A DNA stretch of 64,000 nucleotides from Roseimaritima sediminicola (GCF_009618275.1 NZ_WIAD01000027.1:1-64000), one strand, 5' to 3'. Shown: positions 15,917-25,967, counted from the first letter of the stretch. Program-made: numbers and translations. The notes: a model not told the origin generated them from the letters alone.

Positions 15917-18900
15917 TGCATCGCGCGTTGTTGGAGCACCTGGATCAACCGGTATGGATCGCTTCGGCCGACGTCTCGCAGTTGCGCTTCATCAATCCCG
16001 CCTGCCAGCGTTTGCTGGGCATCGACCCGGCCGGCGGTGATCAGGCGGGCGGTGATTTGGCTGGCGGTGAGGGCGGTTCGCCGTGGTGGCACGGCTGGGT
16101 ACCGGCTGCGGACCACCGGCGCTGGCTCGACGCCGTGGCGGATTGCCGGGTCGGGGTTCCCAGCACGCTGCGGCTGGTTCGCCGCCGGGGGGCCGAACGC
16201 GCCACCTTGGATCTGACGCTCTATCGCGATGCCGACAGCGAAGATGTCGCGGCGATTGTCCAGCCGTCGGCGAATATCATGCCCCGCAAGTGGTCGCACC
16301 CGGGCACGTTTCGCAATCTGCTGGACAGCCTGCCGCTGGCTTTGGTGGTCAAGAACCTGCGTGGCGAACGCATCTTCGCCAATCGCTTCTATCTGGAACT
16401 GCATCAGGTCTCGGCCGACGACGTCTTGGGAAAGACGGACTATCAATTGTTTCCCCGGGAGATCGCCGACCAGTTTGTCGCCGACGACCGCGAAGTGATC
16501 GAGCACCAACGGGTGATTCAGGCGACCGAAAAACTACCGCTCCGCGACGGTCAGTATCGCTGGATCGAACGCATCAAAGGGCCGGCCCGCGATGTCGACG
16601 GCAATGTCATCGGCGTGCAGCTGTTGTTCTGGGACGTGTCCCAGCGGAAACAGATCGAAGCCCAGCTGGACGAGGAACGTTACCTGCTGCATTCGTTGTT
16701 GGATTACCTGCCCGATGCGATCTACTTCAAGGATCGCGAGAGCCGCTTCCGCCGCGTCGGTGTCGGGATGGTCAAAAAAAACGGCTGGTCCTCGCCGGCC
16801 GACGCCATCGGCAAGACCGACGCCGATGTGTTCACCGCCGAACATGCGGAACAGGCCCGCCACGACGAGCTGTGGATCATGCAGACCGGCCAACCCATCG
16901 TGGGACGCGTGGAACGAGAAACCTGGCCGGATCGGGAGGATACCTGGTGTTCGTCGACCAAGTTGCCGCTGCGCGACAGCCGTGGCCAAATCGTCGGCAC
17001 CTTTGGGATCTCGCGCGACGTCACCGCCATGGTGCGGATCGAACAAGCGCTGCGCGAAGCTCGGGATGCGGCCGATGCCGCCAACGCGGCCAAGAGCGAA
17101 TTTCTGGCCAATATGAGCCACGAAATTCGCACGCCGATGAACGGGATTCTCGGGATGGCGGAACTGCTGACCAAGACCGATCTGGATCAGCGCCAGACCG
17201 ACTATGTCAATCTGATCCAACAATCCGGCCAATCCCTGCTGCGACTGTTGAACGATATCCTGGATTTCTCCAAGATCGAAGCCGGCCATCTGGAGCTGGA
17301 AGAGACGCCGTTCTCGCTGTCGGAAACCGTGGCGCGAGCAACTCAGATGCTGGCCGTGCGCGCCGAGACCCAGGGCATCGAGCTGGCCTGCCGCATCCAT
17401 CCCGCCCTGCCGCCGATGGTCTGGGGCGATCCCACGCGGCTGCGGCAGGTGATCGTGAACTTGGCCGGCAACGCCATCAAGTTCACCGAGAACGGCGAAG
17501 TCGTCGTGCAGGTGGAACCGGTGCCCGGCCCCGACGCGGACGGCGGCGACGAAACCGACCCGGACAGCGAACCGGCGGCGGACCTGAAGGAAGGTCAAAC
17601 GCTGTGGGTGCAGGTGTCGGTGCAGGACACCGGCATCGGAATCGCGCCCGAGAAACTGGACTCGATCTTCGAAGCCTTCACGCAGGCCGACGCCTCGACG
17701 ACGCGGCGGTACGGGGGCACCGGATTGGGCCTAGCCATTTCTTCGCAACTGGTCCGGCTGATGCAAGGCCGGATCGAAGTCGACAGCCAACTGGGCCAGG
17801 GCACCACCTTCCGCTTCGCGCTGCCGCTACGAGTCGCTCCGGCCCAAGAGAGCCGAGCGGCCCATCAAACGGCCGCTCGGCTCCTGTCCGGTTTGCCCGT
17901 CCTGGTCGTCGATGATGAATCGACCAACCGCCGCGTGTTGATCGAGTTGTTGGAGTACTGGGACATGCGCCCCACCGCCGTGCAGGGCGCCGAACACGCT
18001 TGGCAGGTGTTGTGCGAGGCGGCCGACCGAGGCGAACCCTTCCAGCTGGGCCTGTTCGATCTGATGATGCCCGACATCGACGGTTTGATGCTGACCGAGC
18101 GGTTGCGGCAGGACCCGCGGTTCCGCGACCTGGCGGTCATTATGCTCTCCTCGATGGCCCACGGCGCGGACCTGGATCGCTGTCGCCGCGCCGGCATTTC
18201 ACACTACCTGTTGAAACCGTTTGTGCATTCGGAACTGCTGAATTCGATTCTGGACGTTACCGATACCGCAAAGGACGAACCGGGTGAGGGGCACGGCCCG
18301 GGAGAGAAAGACGGGCGGGCGGGCGACCAGCGGGCGGGCGACCAGCGGGCGGGCGCGTCGGCCGGCTCCGCTGATTCACAGCCGTCCAGCCCTGAGCGTG
18401 ATGCGGACCGGGCGGATGACTCGCCGGCCGGCGCGGACGCGTCGGGGCTGCGGATCCTGTTGGTCGAAGATGGGTTGGTGAACCAACGCGTGGCCATGGA
18501 ACTGTTGGCCCTGCGTGGGCACCGCGTCGCGCTTGCTCAGAACGGTCGTGAAGCGGTCGAGATGTGCGAAAGCCAGTCCTTTGATTTGATCCTGATGGAC
18601 CTGCAGATGCCGGAGATGGATGGCTTCGAAGCCACGCACGCGATCCGTGCCTGCGAAGCCGCGTGCCCCCGGCGGACGCCGATCATTGCGATGACCGCTC
18701 GCGTCATGGCCGATGATCAACGCTTGTGCATGGAAGCCGGCATGGACGGATACATCTCCAAACCCGTCGATCCCCAGAAACTGGATCAGGTGCTGGCCGG
18801 CTTTCACGGGGCCGGCGATGCGGACCAGGGCCCGCCTGAATCTGGTCGGGTCGGCGAACCTGGTCGGGGCGGCGAGCCTGGTCGGGGCGGCGAACCTGGT

Positions 18901-19395
18901 CGGGTCGGCGAACCTGGTCGGGGCGGCGAACTTGGTCGGGTCGGCGAGCCGGGGAGCGCGGCGGTCACCGACGCGCAGCGGGCCGCGGCCGCCCCGTCCC
19001 CCCATGGCGAACCCGACCCGTCCGCCGCCGACGACGGGGTGCTGGACCTCCAACCGGTGCTGCACCGTTTCGCTGGACGCAGCGCCGTCATCTTGCAATT
19101 GGCCGACTCGTTTTTTGATGAATGCTCGGCGTTGATCTCGCAGATGCACAGCGCCTTGGCCGAGCGGGACGCGACGCTCCTACAGCGCGCCGCCCATACG
19201 CTCAAAGGCACGTCGGACCTGTTCGGCGGCCAGCAACTGCAGCGTTTGTGCGCGACCTTGGAGGCGGACAACCGAGCGTCCGAGGCCGAGGATCTGGACG
19301 TTTGGCAACAGCGCCAGGACGACGTGCAGGCGATCGAGGTGGCCGCCCAGCGGATGTTGGCCGCGCTGGAAGAACAAACCGCGCCGATGCGCTAG
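15916..19395 (+). CDS. Hybrid sensor histidine kinase: PAS x3, HisKA, HATPase, two receivers, HPt
   Basis: The 1159-residue protein has no membrane span, so it is cytoplasmic. Three PAS-type sensors occupy roughly residues 1-380. The kinase core follows: His402 in [16 protein letters not shown], then ATPase boxes ending with GTGLGLAIS and GQGTTFRF near 635. The first receiver has Asp715 (LFDLMMPD) and the second Asp895 ([11 protein letters not shown]). The HPt phosphotransfer His is 1094 in AAHTLKGTS. The chain suggests a full internal phosphorelay handing over to the overlapping upstream regulator. Two linkers have grown by in-frame repeats: GRAGDQRA text at 18310-18360 and a 15-18 bp GEPGRG repeat at about 18840-18955. 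The signal sensed is unknown. Confidence 0.93.
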   Translation: MHRALLEHLDQPVWIASADVSQLRFINPACQRLLGIDPAGGDQAGGDLAGGEGGSPWWHGWVPAADHRRWLDAVADCRVGVPSTLRLVRRRGAERATLDLTLYRDADSEDVAAIVQPSANIMPRKWSHPGTFRNLLDSLPLALVVKNLRGERIFANRFYLELHQVSADDVLGKTDYQLFPREIADQFVADDREVIEHQRVIQATEKLPLRDGQYRWIERIKGPARDVDGNVIGVQLLFWDVSQRKQIEAQLDEERYLLHSLLDYLPDAIYFKDRESRFRRVGVGMVKKNGWSSPADAIGKTDADVFTAEHAEQARHDELWIMQTGQPIVGRVERETWPDREDTWCSSTKLPLRDSRGQIVGTFGISRDVTAMVRIEQALREARDAADAANAAKSEFLANMSHEIRTPMNGILGMAELLTKTDLDQRQTDYVNLIQQSGQSLLRLLNDILDFSKIEAGHLELEETPFSLSETVARATQMLAVRAETQGIELACRIHPALPPMVWGDPTRLRQVIVNLAGNAIKFTENGEVVVQVEPVPGPDADGGDETDPDSEPAADLKEGQTLWVQVSVQDTGIGIAPEKLDSIFEAFTQADASTTRRYGGTGLGLAISSQLVRLMQGRIEVDSQLGQGTTFRFALPLRVAPAQESRAAHQTAARLLSGLPVLVVDDESTNRRVLIELLEYWDMRPTAVQGAEHAWQVLCEAADRGEPFQLGLFDLMMPDIDGLMLTERLRQDPRFRDLAVIMLSSMAHGADLDRCRRAGISHYLLKPFVHSELLNSILDVTDTAKDEPGEGHGPGEKDGRAGDQRAGDQRAGASAGSADSQPSSPERDADRADDSPAGADASGLRILLVEDGLVNQRVAMELLALRGHRVALAQNGREAVEMCESQSFDLILMDLQMPEMDGFEATHAIRACEAACPRRTPIIAMTARVMADDQRLCMEAGMDGYISKPVDPQKLDQVLAGFHGAGDADQGPPESGRVGEPGRGGEPGRGGEPGRVGEPGRGGELGRVGEPGSAAVTDAQRAAAAPSPHGEPDPSAADDGVLDLQPVLHRFAGRSAVILQLADSFFDECSALISQMHSALAERDATLLQRAAHTLKGTSDLFGGQQLQRLCATLEADNRASEAEDLDVWQQRQDDVQAIEVAAQRMLAALEEQTAPMR

Positions 19396-19508
19396 CCCGG
19401 CCCGCACGGTGTTTCTTGTCAGCACCGCCCACTCCCCACATTCCGCTCGGACGTCTAAATTGGGGACTCGCAAGAAACCCACTCTCCCCGGTTTGCACAG
19501 TTTACGAT

Positions 19509-20303
19509 ATGGCTGCCCCCCGCGTCTTGATCCTTCGCGCCCCAGGTACCAACTGCGACGAAGAAACCGCCTACGCGTTCCAGCTGGCCGGCGCCCAGGC
19601 CGAGCGGGTGCACGTGAACCGCTTGATCGAGAACCCCGCTCTGGCGGCCCGCTATCAGATCCTCTGCGTGCCCGGCGGATTCAGCTATGGCGACGACATC
19701 GCGGCCGGACGTATTCTGGCCGGCCGAATGCAGCGTCACCTGGCGCCCATGCTGCAGGATTTCTGTGGCGAAAACGACGACCGCTTGATGCTGGGAATCT
19801 GCAACGGCATGCAGGTCTTGATGCGGCTGGGCGTCTTGGCCGGCGGCGTTGGCGAGGAGAGCGCCGGCACGCTCACCTGGAACGAACACGGCCGCTTCGA
19901 GGACCGCTGGGTGCACCTGAAGGTCGACCCGCAGTCGTCCTGCGTGTTCCTGAAAGACATCGATCAGATGTACCTGCCCATGGCACACGCCGAAGGGCGT
20001 TTCGTCGCCGCCAGTGCCGAGGCCCTGCAGCGGCTGGAGCAACAAGGACGCTTGGCTCTGCGGTACTGCGATCCGGCCGGACGCTACGGCAGCCAGCCCT
20101 CCGCTTTTCCGATCAATCCCAACGGCAGTGATGCGGATGTGGCCGGCGTGTGTGATGCCAGCGGCCGGGTCTTTGGGCTGATGCCTCACCCCGAACGCTT
20201 TATCGATCCGACCCATCATCCCTTCTGGACCCGCCGCGAAGAGTCGTCCGAGGCGGGCGAGGGATTGAAAATGTTCCAGAATGCGGTGGATTATTTCAGC
20301 TGA
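19509..20303 (+). CDS. purQ: Phosphoribosylformylglycinamidine synthase, glutaminase subunit PurQ
   Basis: PurQ releases ammonia from glutamine for the PurL/PurS complex in step four of purine synthesis. The 264-residue product is a class I glutamine amidotransferase: RAPGTNCDEET at the N-terminus, VPGGFSYGDDIAAGRI with the oxyanion region, nucleophile Cys98 in LGICNGMQVL and the His-Glu pair in GLMPHPERF. It is somewhat longer than the usual 220-230 residues, with an extra stretch near residues 120-190. ATG 19509 is the first Met of the conserved domain; the frame is open upstream but overlaps the kinase gene. purL and purS are not in the window. Confidence 0.94.
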   Translation: MAAPRVLILRAPGTNCDEETAYAFQLAGAQAERVHVNRLIENPALAARYQILCVPGGFSYGDDIAAGRILAGRMQRHLAPMLQDFCGENDDRLMLGICNGMQVLMRLGVLAGGVGEESAGTLTWNEHGRFEDRWVHLKVDPQSSCVFLKDIDQMYLPMAHAEGRFVAASAEALQRLEQQGRLALRYCDPAGRYGSQPSAFPINPNGSDADVAGVCDASGRVFGLMPHPERFIDPTHHPFWTRREESSEAGEGLKMFQNAVDYFS

Positions 20304-20396
20304 TTGCTGGAAACCCCCCGCCGGAACCGTAAGATGGAACACAGCCGCGTCGTTCGGTTGGCGACGCGGGCGGGTTCCACGGTTGGGGGCAGGCGG

Positions 20397-21323
20397 ATGC
20401 GAAAAGCGTTTACGCTGGTGGAATTGCTGGTCGTGATCGGCATCACGGCCCTGCTGATCGGAATGTTGCTGCCCGCGGTCCAGGCCGCCCGAGAATCGGC
20501 CCGGCGGATGGCTTGCCGAAACAACCTCAAGCAGATCGGCTTGGCCCTGCACCATTACGAGGCCACGTTTTCACGCCTGCCTTTCGGATGGAACACCCAC
20601 GGCACGCTGTGGTCGGCCGCGTTGCTGCCGCATCTGGAAAACAACACCCTGTACGACCGGCTGACGTTCGCCGAATCCGGAGCCGGCAGCTGGGCCGCCG
20701 CCGGAGCGAATGAGGACGCGGCCAGTACGGTCTTGCAGGTCTATCGCTGTCCCAGCATGAACCAGCCCCAGCATCTCGACAGCAGCTTTATCCGCGGCCG
20801 GGTGCCGGCCAGCTACCGCGCTGCCGGTGCAAGCGACGTGACCTCCGACGATACCAGCACGATCGTCGTGCCGGGAACACGTTCGTTCGAAATGCGGCAT
20901 CAAAACGGCGTGTTCTACGGTTGCAGCGGGACGCGGTTTGCCGAGATCCAGGACGGCCTGTCGGCCACGGTCTTTGTCGGCGAATCCTACACCGACAACG
21001 GTTTCCTGAAAGACGGCCAAGCCATGGACTACTGGTTCTTGGGGTCGCCACAGATCGATCCCTGCCGCTGCGATGGCGGAACCGGAGGCACGGAATTCTC
21101 CGAAGCGGTCGGCAGTTTCTATCCGCCGCTGAATCTGCGTTTCCACAACCCGGCGGCTCACGGACGCTTGATGGAGCTGGCCTTCGGCAGCTACCACCGG
21201 GGCGGAGCGTATTTCCTGCTCGGCGACGGAGCCGTGCGCTTCGTGGCCGACGGCGTCGACATCGAAGCCTATCGGGCGTTGGGCAGCCGCAGCGGTTTGG
21301 AAACCACAAATTTCGATTTCTAG
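20397..21323 (+). CDS. DUF1559 pseudopilin (type II secretion-like prepilin signal)
   Basis: ATG 20397 yields 308 residues that begin MRKAFTLVELLVVIGI, a class III prepilin signal; in-frame upstream ATG codons would bury it. Cleavage and methylation are expected before FTLVE. The next part (LPAVQAARESARRMACRNNL and LGLALHHYE-like text) is the hallmark of DUF1559, a family expanded to dozens of copies in planctomycetes and probably assembled by a type II-like machine at the cell surface. The C-terminus has the family ending GSYHRGGAYFLLGDGAVRF. It lies 93 bp after purQ and just upstream of a small lipoprotein gene; this DUF1559/lipoprotein pairing recurs in planctomycetes. Confidence 0.92.
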   Translation: MRKAFTLVELLVVIGITALLIGMLLPAVQAARESARRMACRNNLKQIGLALHHYEATFSRLPFGWNTHGTLWSAALLPHLENNTLYDRLTFAESGAGSWAAAGANEDAASTVLQVYRCPSMNQPQHLDSSFIRGRVPASYRAAGASDVTSDDTSTIVVPGTRSFEMRHQNGVFYGCSGTRFAEIQDGLSATVFVGESYTDNGFLKDGQAMDYWFLGSPQIDPCRCDGGTGGTEFSEAVGSFYPPLNLRFHNPAAHGRLMELAFGSYHRGGAYFLLGDGAVRFVADGVDIEAYRALGSRSGLETTNFDF

Positions 21324-21433
21324 CCAACGATAGAAGGGGGCAGTCAGTCGTGAAAGATCCAGCGCGTGTGGTGGGAAATATCGGTCATGTGGTGAGCGAA
21401 TTCTGTCGTCACCTGATGGGAATCTGTCATGAA

Positions 21434-21940
21434 ATGAGCGAAAGGCGTCGCAAAGGTGGCTGGATCGTTCGCCGCCTGCGATACCGGAGCCCGGTGGTGA
21501 CGGTCCTATTGGTGCTCTCATCCGCCGGATGCGGCGGCGGGCCGGCCACCGATTACAGTTCGCTGGAGCTGCTCGAGGTGCGCGGCCGTGTGCAGCTGGA
21601 CGACCGGCCTCTGAGCGGAGCGACGGTGACGTTTGAAAGTCCCGATACGTCTTACAGTTACGCGGTAACGGATCAGGACGGCCGTTATCGGCTGCGCTTA
21701 AACAGCGAACGCACGGGGGTAACGCCAGGGGCAAAGCTTGTGCGGATCACCACGCGGCCGACCGCCGAGAACCCGCAAGGCGGCTGGGAGGAATTGGAAG
21801 AAGCTCCGGCGGACCGGGCCGCGGCGGTGGATCGCGTGCCGCCGCGCTACAACCAACAAACCGAGCTTCGTGTCGAAGTCACCGAATCGGTGCGAGACAT
21901 GGATTTCGATCTCGTCTCCACGCAGTTACCAGCACGTTGA
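21434..21940 (+). CDS. Small lipoprotein with carboxypeptidase-regulatory-like (Ig-like) fold
   Basis: From ATG 21434 the 168-residue product has a basic start and hydrophobic core ending SSAGC, a lipoprotein-type cleavage site with Cys near residue 33. A GTG at 21350 in the same frame has a better ribosome site (AAGGGGG), so a longer N-terminus is possible. The mature part (LLEVRGRVQLDDRPLSGATV, VTDQDGRYRLRL) is the beta-sandwich of carboxypeptidase-regulatory-like domains found in many planctomycete lipoproteins encoded beside DUF1559 genes. Its likely place is the periplasmic face of a membrane, perhaps assisting the pseudopilin system. Confidence 0.75.
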   Translation: MSERRRKGGWIVRRLRYRSPVVTVLLVLSSAGCGGGPATDYSSLELLEVRGRVQLDDRPLSGATVTFESPDTSYSYAVTDQDGRYRLRLNSERTGVTPGAKLVRITTRPTAENPQGGWEELEEAPADRAAAVDRVPPRYNQQTELRVEVTESVRDMDFDLVSTQLPAR

Positions 21941-21944
21941 TCGG

Positions 21945-23013
21945 CGGGTGTTTGGGCGTTGCCGAGGGGCGTCGTGGGGTGCGCTTTTCGGGGCACGCTC
22001 CGCGGTTGGGTATCGGGTATTCGCGTCGCGGTTGGTCACCGGGAATTCGCGTCGCGGTTGGGCACCGGGAATTCGCGTCGCGGTTGGACACCGGGAATTC
22101 GCGTCGCGGTTGGTTGCCGGAAATTCGCGGAGCGAGGACATGTGGTAGCCAGGGGCACGAGCCCCTGGGGCTCGCGCCCCACCGCACGCTAAACCCCAGC
22201 GGGGTGACATGCGGTTTTCATGTCGCTCCTCCGGAGCTTGGTGGGTTGGGGGGCGCCGTTTCCTGGGGCTTGCGCCCCAGGCTACCGCCTGCCGCCGCTC
22301 CGCGGCTGGTTCGTTGGCGGGGCGACACGCATTGTCGAGGGGCGTCGTGGGTTGCGCTTTCGACGCACGCTCCGCGGTGGGTTATCGGTAAATGGCTCCG
22401 CGCCGCGGTTGGTTGATTGGCGGGGCGACACGCGTTGTCGAGGGATGTCGTGGGTTGCGCTTTCGACGCACGCTCCGCGGGTGGGTTATTGGGTATTCGC
22501 TCCGCGTCGCGGTTGGTCTCCGGAAATTCGCGGAGCGAGGACATGTGGTAGCCAGGGGCGCGAGCCCCTGGGGCTCGCGCCCCATCACACGCTAAACCCC
22601 GGCGGGGTGACATGCGGTTTTCAAGTCGCTCCTCCGGAGCTTGGTGGGTTGGGGGCGCCGTTTCCTGAAGCTCGCGCCCCAGGCTACCACCTGCCGCCGC
22701 TCCGCGGCTGGTTGGTTGGCGGGGCGGCACGCGTTGTCGAGGAGCGTCGGGGGTTGCGCTTTCGACGCACGCGCTGCGGTGGGTTATCGGTAAATGGCTC
22801 CGCGCCGCGGTTGGTTGATTGGCGGGGCGACACGCGTTGTCGAGGGATGTCGTGGATTGCGCTTTCGACGCACGCTCCGCGGTGGGTTATCGGGTATTCG
22901 GGTCGCGGTTGGTCTCCGGAAATTCGCGGAGCGAGGACATGTGGTAGCCAGGGGCGCGAGCCCCTGGGGCTCGTGCCCCACCGCACGTCAAACCCCGGCG
23001 GGGTGGCAGGCGG
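21945..23013. repeat. Composite hairpin repeat array, about 400-bp period (left part)
   Basis: A run of about 26 bp units (ATTCGCGTCGCGGTTGG type) at 22019-22125 leads into a unit of about 400 bp that recurs: the marker GAGGACATGTGGTAGCC is found near 22134, 22538 and 22933. Each unit strings together small hairpins: AGGGGC-GCGA-GCCCCT, ACCCC-GGC-GGGGT, GCTCC-TCC-GGAGC, CCTGGGGC-TTGC-GCCCCAGG and GCCGC-TCC-GCGGC. Long open frames through it on both strands are by-products of the GC-rich repeat. There is no gene here. Confidence 0.9.
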
Positions 23014-23481
23014 CTATCCGGCAAGCTCTTGATCAAACACATATCGCTCGTTGAAATGGACTCCGTGCAACCGAAGCAACTGAAGGTACTCCGATTCAAA
23101 GCTTTGTTTTCGGTGGTGCTCGCGCTGATTCATGATGTACTTGATAACTGCATCCTTGCCTGACTCGCTGACCGAAAATACGCCATAGCCTTTCTGCCAA
23201 TGGAACTTTGCCTTGATCTTTCGGTGGTCGTTGATCCATTTCGACGAGTTGGTCTTGAGGAAACGGATGGTGTCGGCGACCGCGAAGGAAGGGTGAGCAC
23301 GAAGCAGTAGATGCACGTGGTTTTCAATGCCACCTGCCTTCAAAACCGAAGCCTTGTGGTCCCTGGCTGCTCCCCCGATGTAGGCGAATAATTCGTCTCG
23401 CCAGTCATCGCGGAGAACGTTGGACCGATTCTTCGTGCTGAATACCGCGTGTAGCAAAAGGTTGGAGTGGGTTGATGGCAT
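23014..23481 (-). CDS. tnpA: IS200/IS605-family single-strand transposase TnpA (Y1 HUH)
   Basis: ATG 23481 gives 155 residues, the usual full length for TnpA; the open frame further upstream is not needed. The HUH metal site is His55-Val-His57 in GGIENHVHLLLR, and the nucleophile should be Tyr115 in VIKYIMNQREHH, the IS200-type context rather than the YIH-x-NP of REP-associated relatives. The enzyme nicks and joins single-stranded DNA by recognising subterminal hairpins. No tnpB lies nearby. The coding text is lower in GC than its surroundings and appears intact. It lies inside an array of palindromic repeats with a second array elsewhere, so the repeats could be its substrates or passengers. 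Confidence 0.9.
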   Translation of the reverse strand: MPSTHSNLLLHAVFSTKNRSNVLRDDWRDELFAYIGGAARDHKASVLKAGGIENHVHLLLRAHPSFAVADTIRFLKTNSSKWINDHRKIKAKFHWQKGYGVFSVSESGKDAVIKYIMNQREHHRKQSFESEYLQLLRLHGVHFNERYVFDQELAG

Positions 23482-23607
23482 GGTTTCACTACCCCTGTAG
23501 AACCAATCTGAGGTCGACGTTGTCGCCTGCCCCGCGCAAGCACATCGCCCTTGTTTCCGCGCAGCCATTTTATCGTGGGTCGAGGCTTCCGTGTGGGGGG
23601 GGGGCTT
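23014..23607 (-). mobile_element. IS200/IS605-type insertion inside the composite repeat
   Basis: The neighbouring repeat copies read without a break as GACATGCGGTTTTCATGTCGC (about 22207) where this copy is interrupted. The left partner ends at GGCAGGCGG (23013) and the right partner resumes at TTTTCATGTCGC (about 23607). About 594 bp of extra DNA, containing one transposase gene, therefore lies at GCGG/TTTT. There are no terminal inverted repeats or target duplication, as expected for this family. The boundary coincides with the transposase stop codon, leaving no room for a separate right end. Confidence 0.75.
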
Positions 23608-24105
23608 TTTTCATGTCGCTCCTCCGGAGCTTGGTGGGTTGGGGGCGGCGTTCCTGGGGCTCGCGCCCCAGGCTACCACCTGCCGCCGCTCCGCGGCTGG
23701 TTGGTTGGCGGGGCGACACGCGTTGTCGAGGAGCGTCGGGGGTTGCGCTTTCGACGCACCCGCCGCGGTGGGTTCGTTGGCGGGACGACACGCGTTGTCG
23801 ACGGGCATCGTGGGTTGCGCTTTCGACGCACGCTCCACGGTGGGTTATCGGTAAATGGCTCCGTGTCGCGGTTGGTCACCGGAAATTCGCTCCACGGTTG
23901 GTCTCCGGCAATTCGCGGAGCGAGGACATGTGGTAGCCAGGGGCGCGAGCCCCTGGGCATGGCCCCACCAAACGCTAAACCCCGGAGGGGTGGCATACGG
24001 TCTTCATGTCGCTCCTCCCGAGCTAGAGCGTGGATTGGGCGCGAGCCCCTGGGGCTCGCGCCCCATCACACGCTAAACCCCGGCGGGGTGACATGCGGCT
24101 GGTGG
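23608..24105. repeat. Composite hairpin repeat array (right part)
   Basis: This continues the 400-bp unit after the insertion, with marker GAGGACATGTGGTAGCC near 23924 and a partial copy up to about 24105, 100 bp before pyrC. One hairpin here reads ACCCC-GGA-GGGGT where left-hand copies have GGC or AGC in the loop. The remaining 24106-24208 should hold the pyrC promoter, but no clear boxes are visible. Confidence 0.85.
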
Positions 24106-24208
24106 CTTGTCGAACGCACCCCCATTTCCTGAGGCCGGCAGCGCGGTACGATCACGGCATTGGTTTGGATTGTTTCGTCTCCTTGTCGTCCGGTTGGTTT
24201 CGTCTGCC

Positions 24209-25561
24209 ATGTCGCATTCCATTCTGTTCAAGAACGCTTCGGTCGTGTTCCCCCACGAAGTCGCCGAGGCCAATGTGTTGGTCGAAGATGGCAAGATCGT
24301 CGACGTCGATGCCGCCGACACCGCGACGGCGTCCGAGGTCGTGGAAGCCGGAGGGCTGCACTTGATGCCCGGCGTGATCGACGACCAAGTCCACTTTCGC
24401 GAACCCGGCCTGACGCACAAAGAAGACCTGCTGCACGCGTCGCGAGCCTGTGCGGCGGGCGGGGTGACGACATTTCTGGAAATGCCCAACACCAAGCCCC
24501 CGGCGATCACGCGGGAGGGTGTCCGCGCCAAGGAACAGCTGGCCGCGACCAAGTCGCTGGTCAATTACGGCTTCTACATCGGGGCCACCTGCGAGAACTT
24601 GACGGAGCTGCAGGAGGCTGACAACCTGCCCGGCATCAAGATTTTCATCGGCAGCAGTACGGGCAACCTGTTGGTCGACCGTCAGTCGGCCCTCGAACGA
24701 ATCTTTGGCGAAACCGAGCTGCCGATCTGTGCCCACTGCGAGGACGAGAGCACGGTGCAGGCCAATGCCCAGCGGCTGGCCGGGGAAAGCGACGTCGCGG
24801 TGCACTCGCGGATTCGCAACGTCGAAGCGGCTGTCACCGCCACGCGTCGCTCGATCGATTTAGCGCTTCGCCACAAACATCGTTTTCATGTCCTGCACGT
24901 CTCGACCGGCGACGAGCTGGAACTGCTCGACAACACCCAACCCTACATCACGGCCGAAGTCTGTCCGCATCACCTGTTCTTCAATACCGACGACTACGCT
25001 CGGCTGGGTTCGCTGGTGCAGATGAACCCGTCGATTAAATCAGCCGAAGACAACCGCCGCTTGTGGCAGGGATTGATCGACGGCAAGATTCAGGTGATCG
25101 CCACCGACCATGCGCCGCATACGCTGGACGAGAAACGCCAGCCGTACCCGTCCAGCCCTTCGGGATTGCCGGCGGTGGAGAACAGCCTGGGATTGATGCT
25201 GGATCAGGTCTCCGCCGGAAACTGTTCGTTGACGCAGGTGGCCACGTGGATGAGCGACGCGCCGGCGCGGGTCTGGGGCATCGTGGGCAAAGGCCGTATC
25301 GCGGCCGGTTACGACGCGGACCTGGTCTTGGTGGACATGCAGCGTGAGCATACGATTCGCAACGACGAGCAGTACACCAAGAGTGGTTGGTCGCCCTGGC
25401 ATCAGACGCGGCTGACCGGATGGCCGGTGGCGACCTGGGTCGGCGGCCGCTGTGTCTTCAACCGCGAAGGTTTTCATGAGTCGGTGCGAGGCAGCAAGCC
25501 GCGGTTCGACCACGCCCGAGGCGGTTACTGGGCCACTCCCGACGGTATCGGTACCGCATAG
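24209..25561 (+). CDS. pyrC: Dihydroorotase (class I-like, Q-x-H metal-site variant)
   Basis: The 450-residue amidohydrolase closes carbamoyl-aspartate to dihydroorotate in pyrimidine synthesis. ATG 24209 begins the domain directly. Signature text: [27 protein letters not shown], the metal His in [15 protein letters not shown] and the catalytic Asp in ATDHAPHT. The usual first metal motif D-x-H-x-H reads D-D-Gln60-V-His62 here. I recall the same [10 protein letters not shown] form in Bacteroidetes dihydroorotases, so this is a known-type variant rather than a dead enzyme, though it may change the metal centre. The gene stands alone. An allantoinase-like or hydantoinase-like role is possible but less likely. 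Confidence 0.88.
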   Translation: MSHSILFKNASVVFPHEVAEANVLVEDGKIVDVDAADTATASEVVEAGGLHLMPGVIDDQVHFREPGLTHKEDLLHASRACAAGGVTTFLEMPNTKPPAITREGVRAKEQLAATKSLVNYGFYIGATCENLTELQEADNLPGIKIFIGSSTGNLLVDRQSALERIFGETELPICAHCEDESTVQANAQRLAGESDVAVHSRIRNVEAAVTATRRSIDLALRHKHRFHVLHVSTGDELELLDNTQPYITAEVCPHHLFFNTDDYARLGSLVQMNPSIKSAEDNRRLWQGLIDGKIQVIATDHAPHTLDEKRQPYPSSPSGLPAVENSLGLMLDQVSAGNCSLTQVATWMSDAPARVWGIVGKGRIAAGYDADLVLVDMQREHTIRNDEQYTKSGWSPWHQTRLTGWPVATWVGGRCVFNREGFHESVRGSKPRFDHARGGYWATPDGIGTA

Positions 25562-25625
25562 CAACCGAACGACACGGTCACGAGCTGTGCGGCCCTTCGG
25601 GCTACAGGATCGAATAAGCTTCTGC

Positions 25626-25808
<183 letters not shown>

Positions 25809-25873
25809 GCACGGCTGTGCTGAAAGGGAAGGATCCCCTAGCGCTGCGTCAACATTTGATCTTAGACGCTGGC

Positions 25874-25941
25874 CGTAGCTGAAGTCGCCAGACTTTGGAG
25901 CTTCTCGCCGCTTCAGTCCAATCTCTGGCAAGATCAGCTAC
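25874..25941. repeat. Dispersed inverted-repeat element (GTAGCTGA...TCGCCAGA family)
   Basis: GTAGCTGAAGTCGCCAGA at the left faces TCTGGCAAGATCAGCTAC at the right, nearly perfect inverted arms around a 32-bp centre. It is the second copy of the element at 6420 and lies just after the hydrolase stop codon at 25968 (read on the minus strand). Confidence 0.8.
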
Positions 25942-25967
25942 CTCTAAAAGGAAACGTGGACGCACCA

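Noticed and set aside
18841-18955. GEPGRG repeat as collagen-like domain
   Set aside because: Only about six imperfect units in a kinase linker, too short and irregular for a collagen helix.
22220-23032. 270-residue open frame and many similar ones in 22-24 kb and 50-51 kb
   Set aside because: They are translations of the GC-rich composite repeat, with the same phrases in several frames and no ribosome site.
23014-23481. Calling the transposase a REP-associated tyrosine transposase (RAYT)
   Set aside because: The catalytic Tyr context (YI-x-NQ) is IS200-like rather than the YIH-x-NP of RAYTs, although the flanking palindromes are suggestive.
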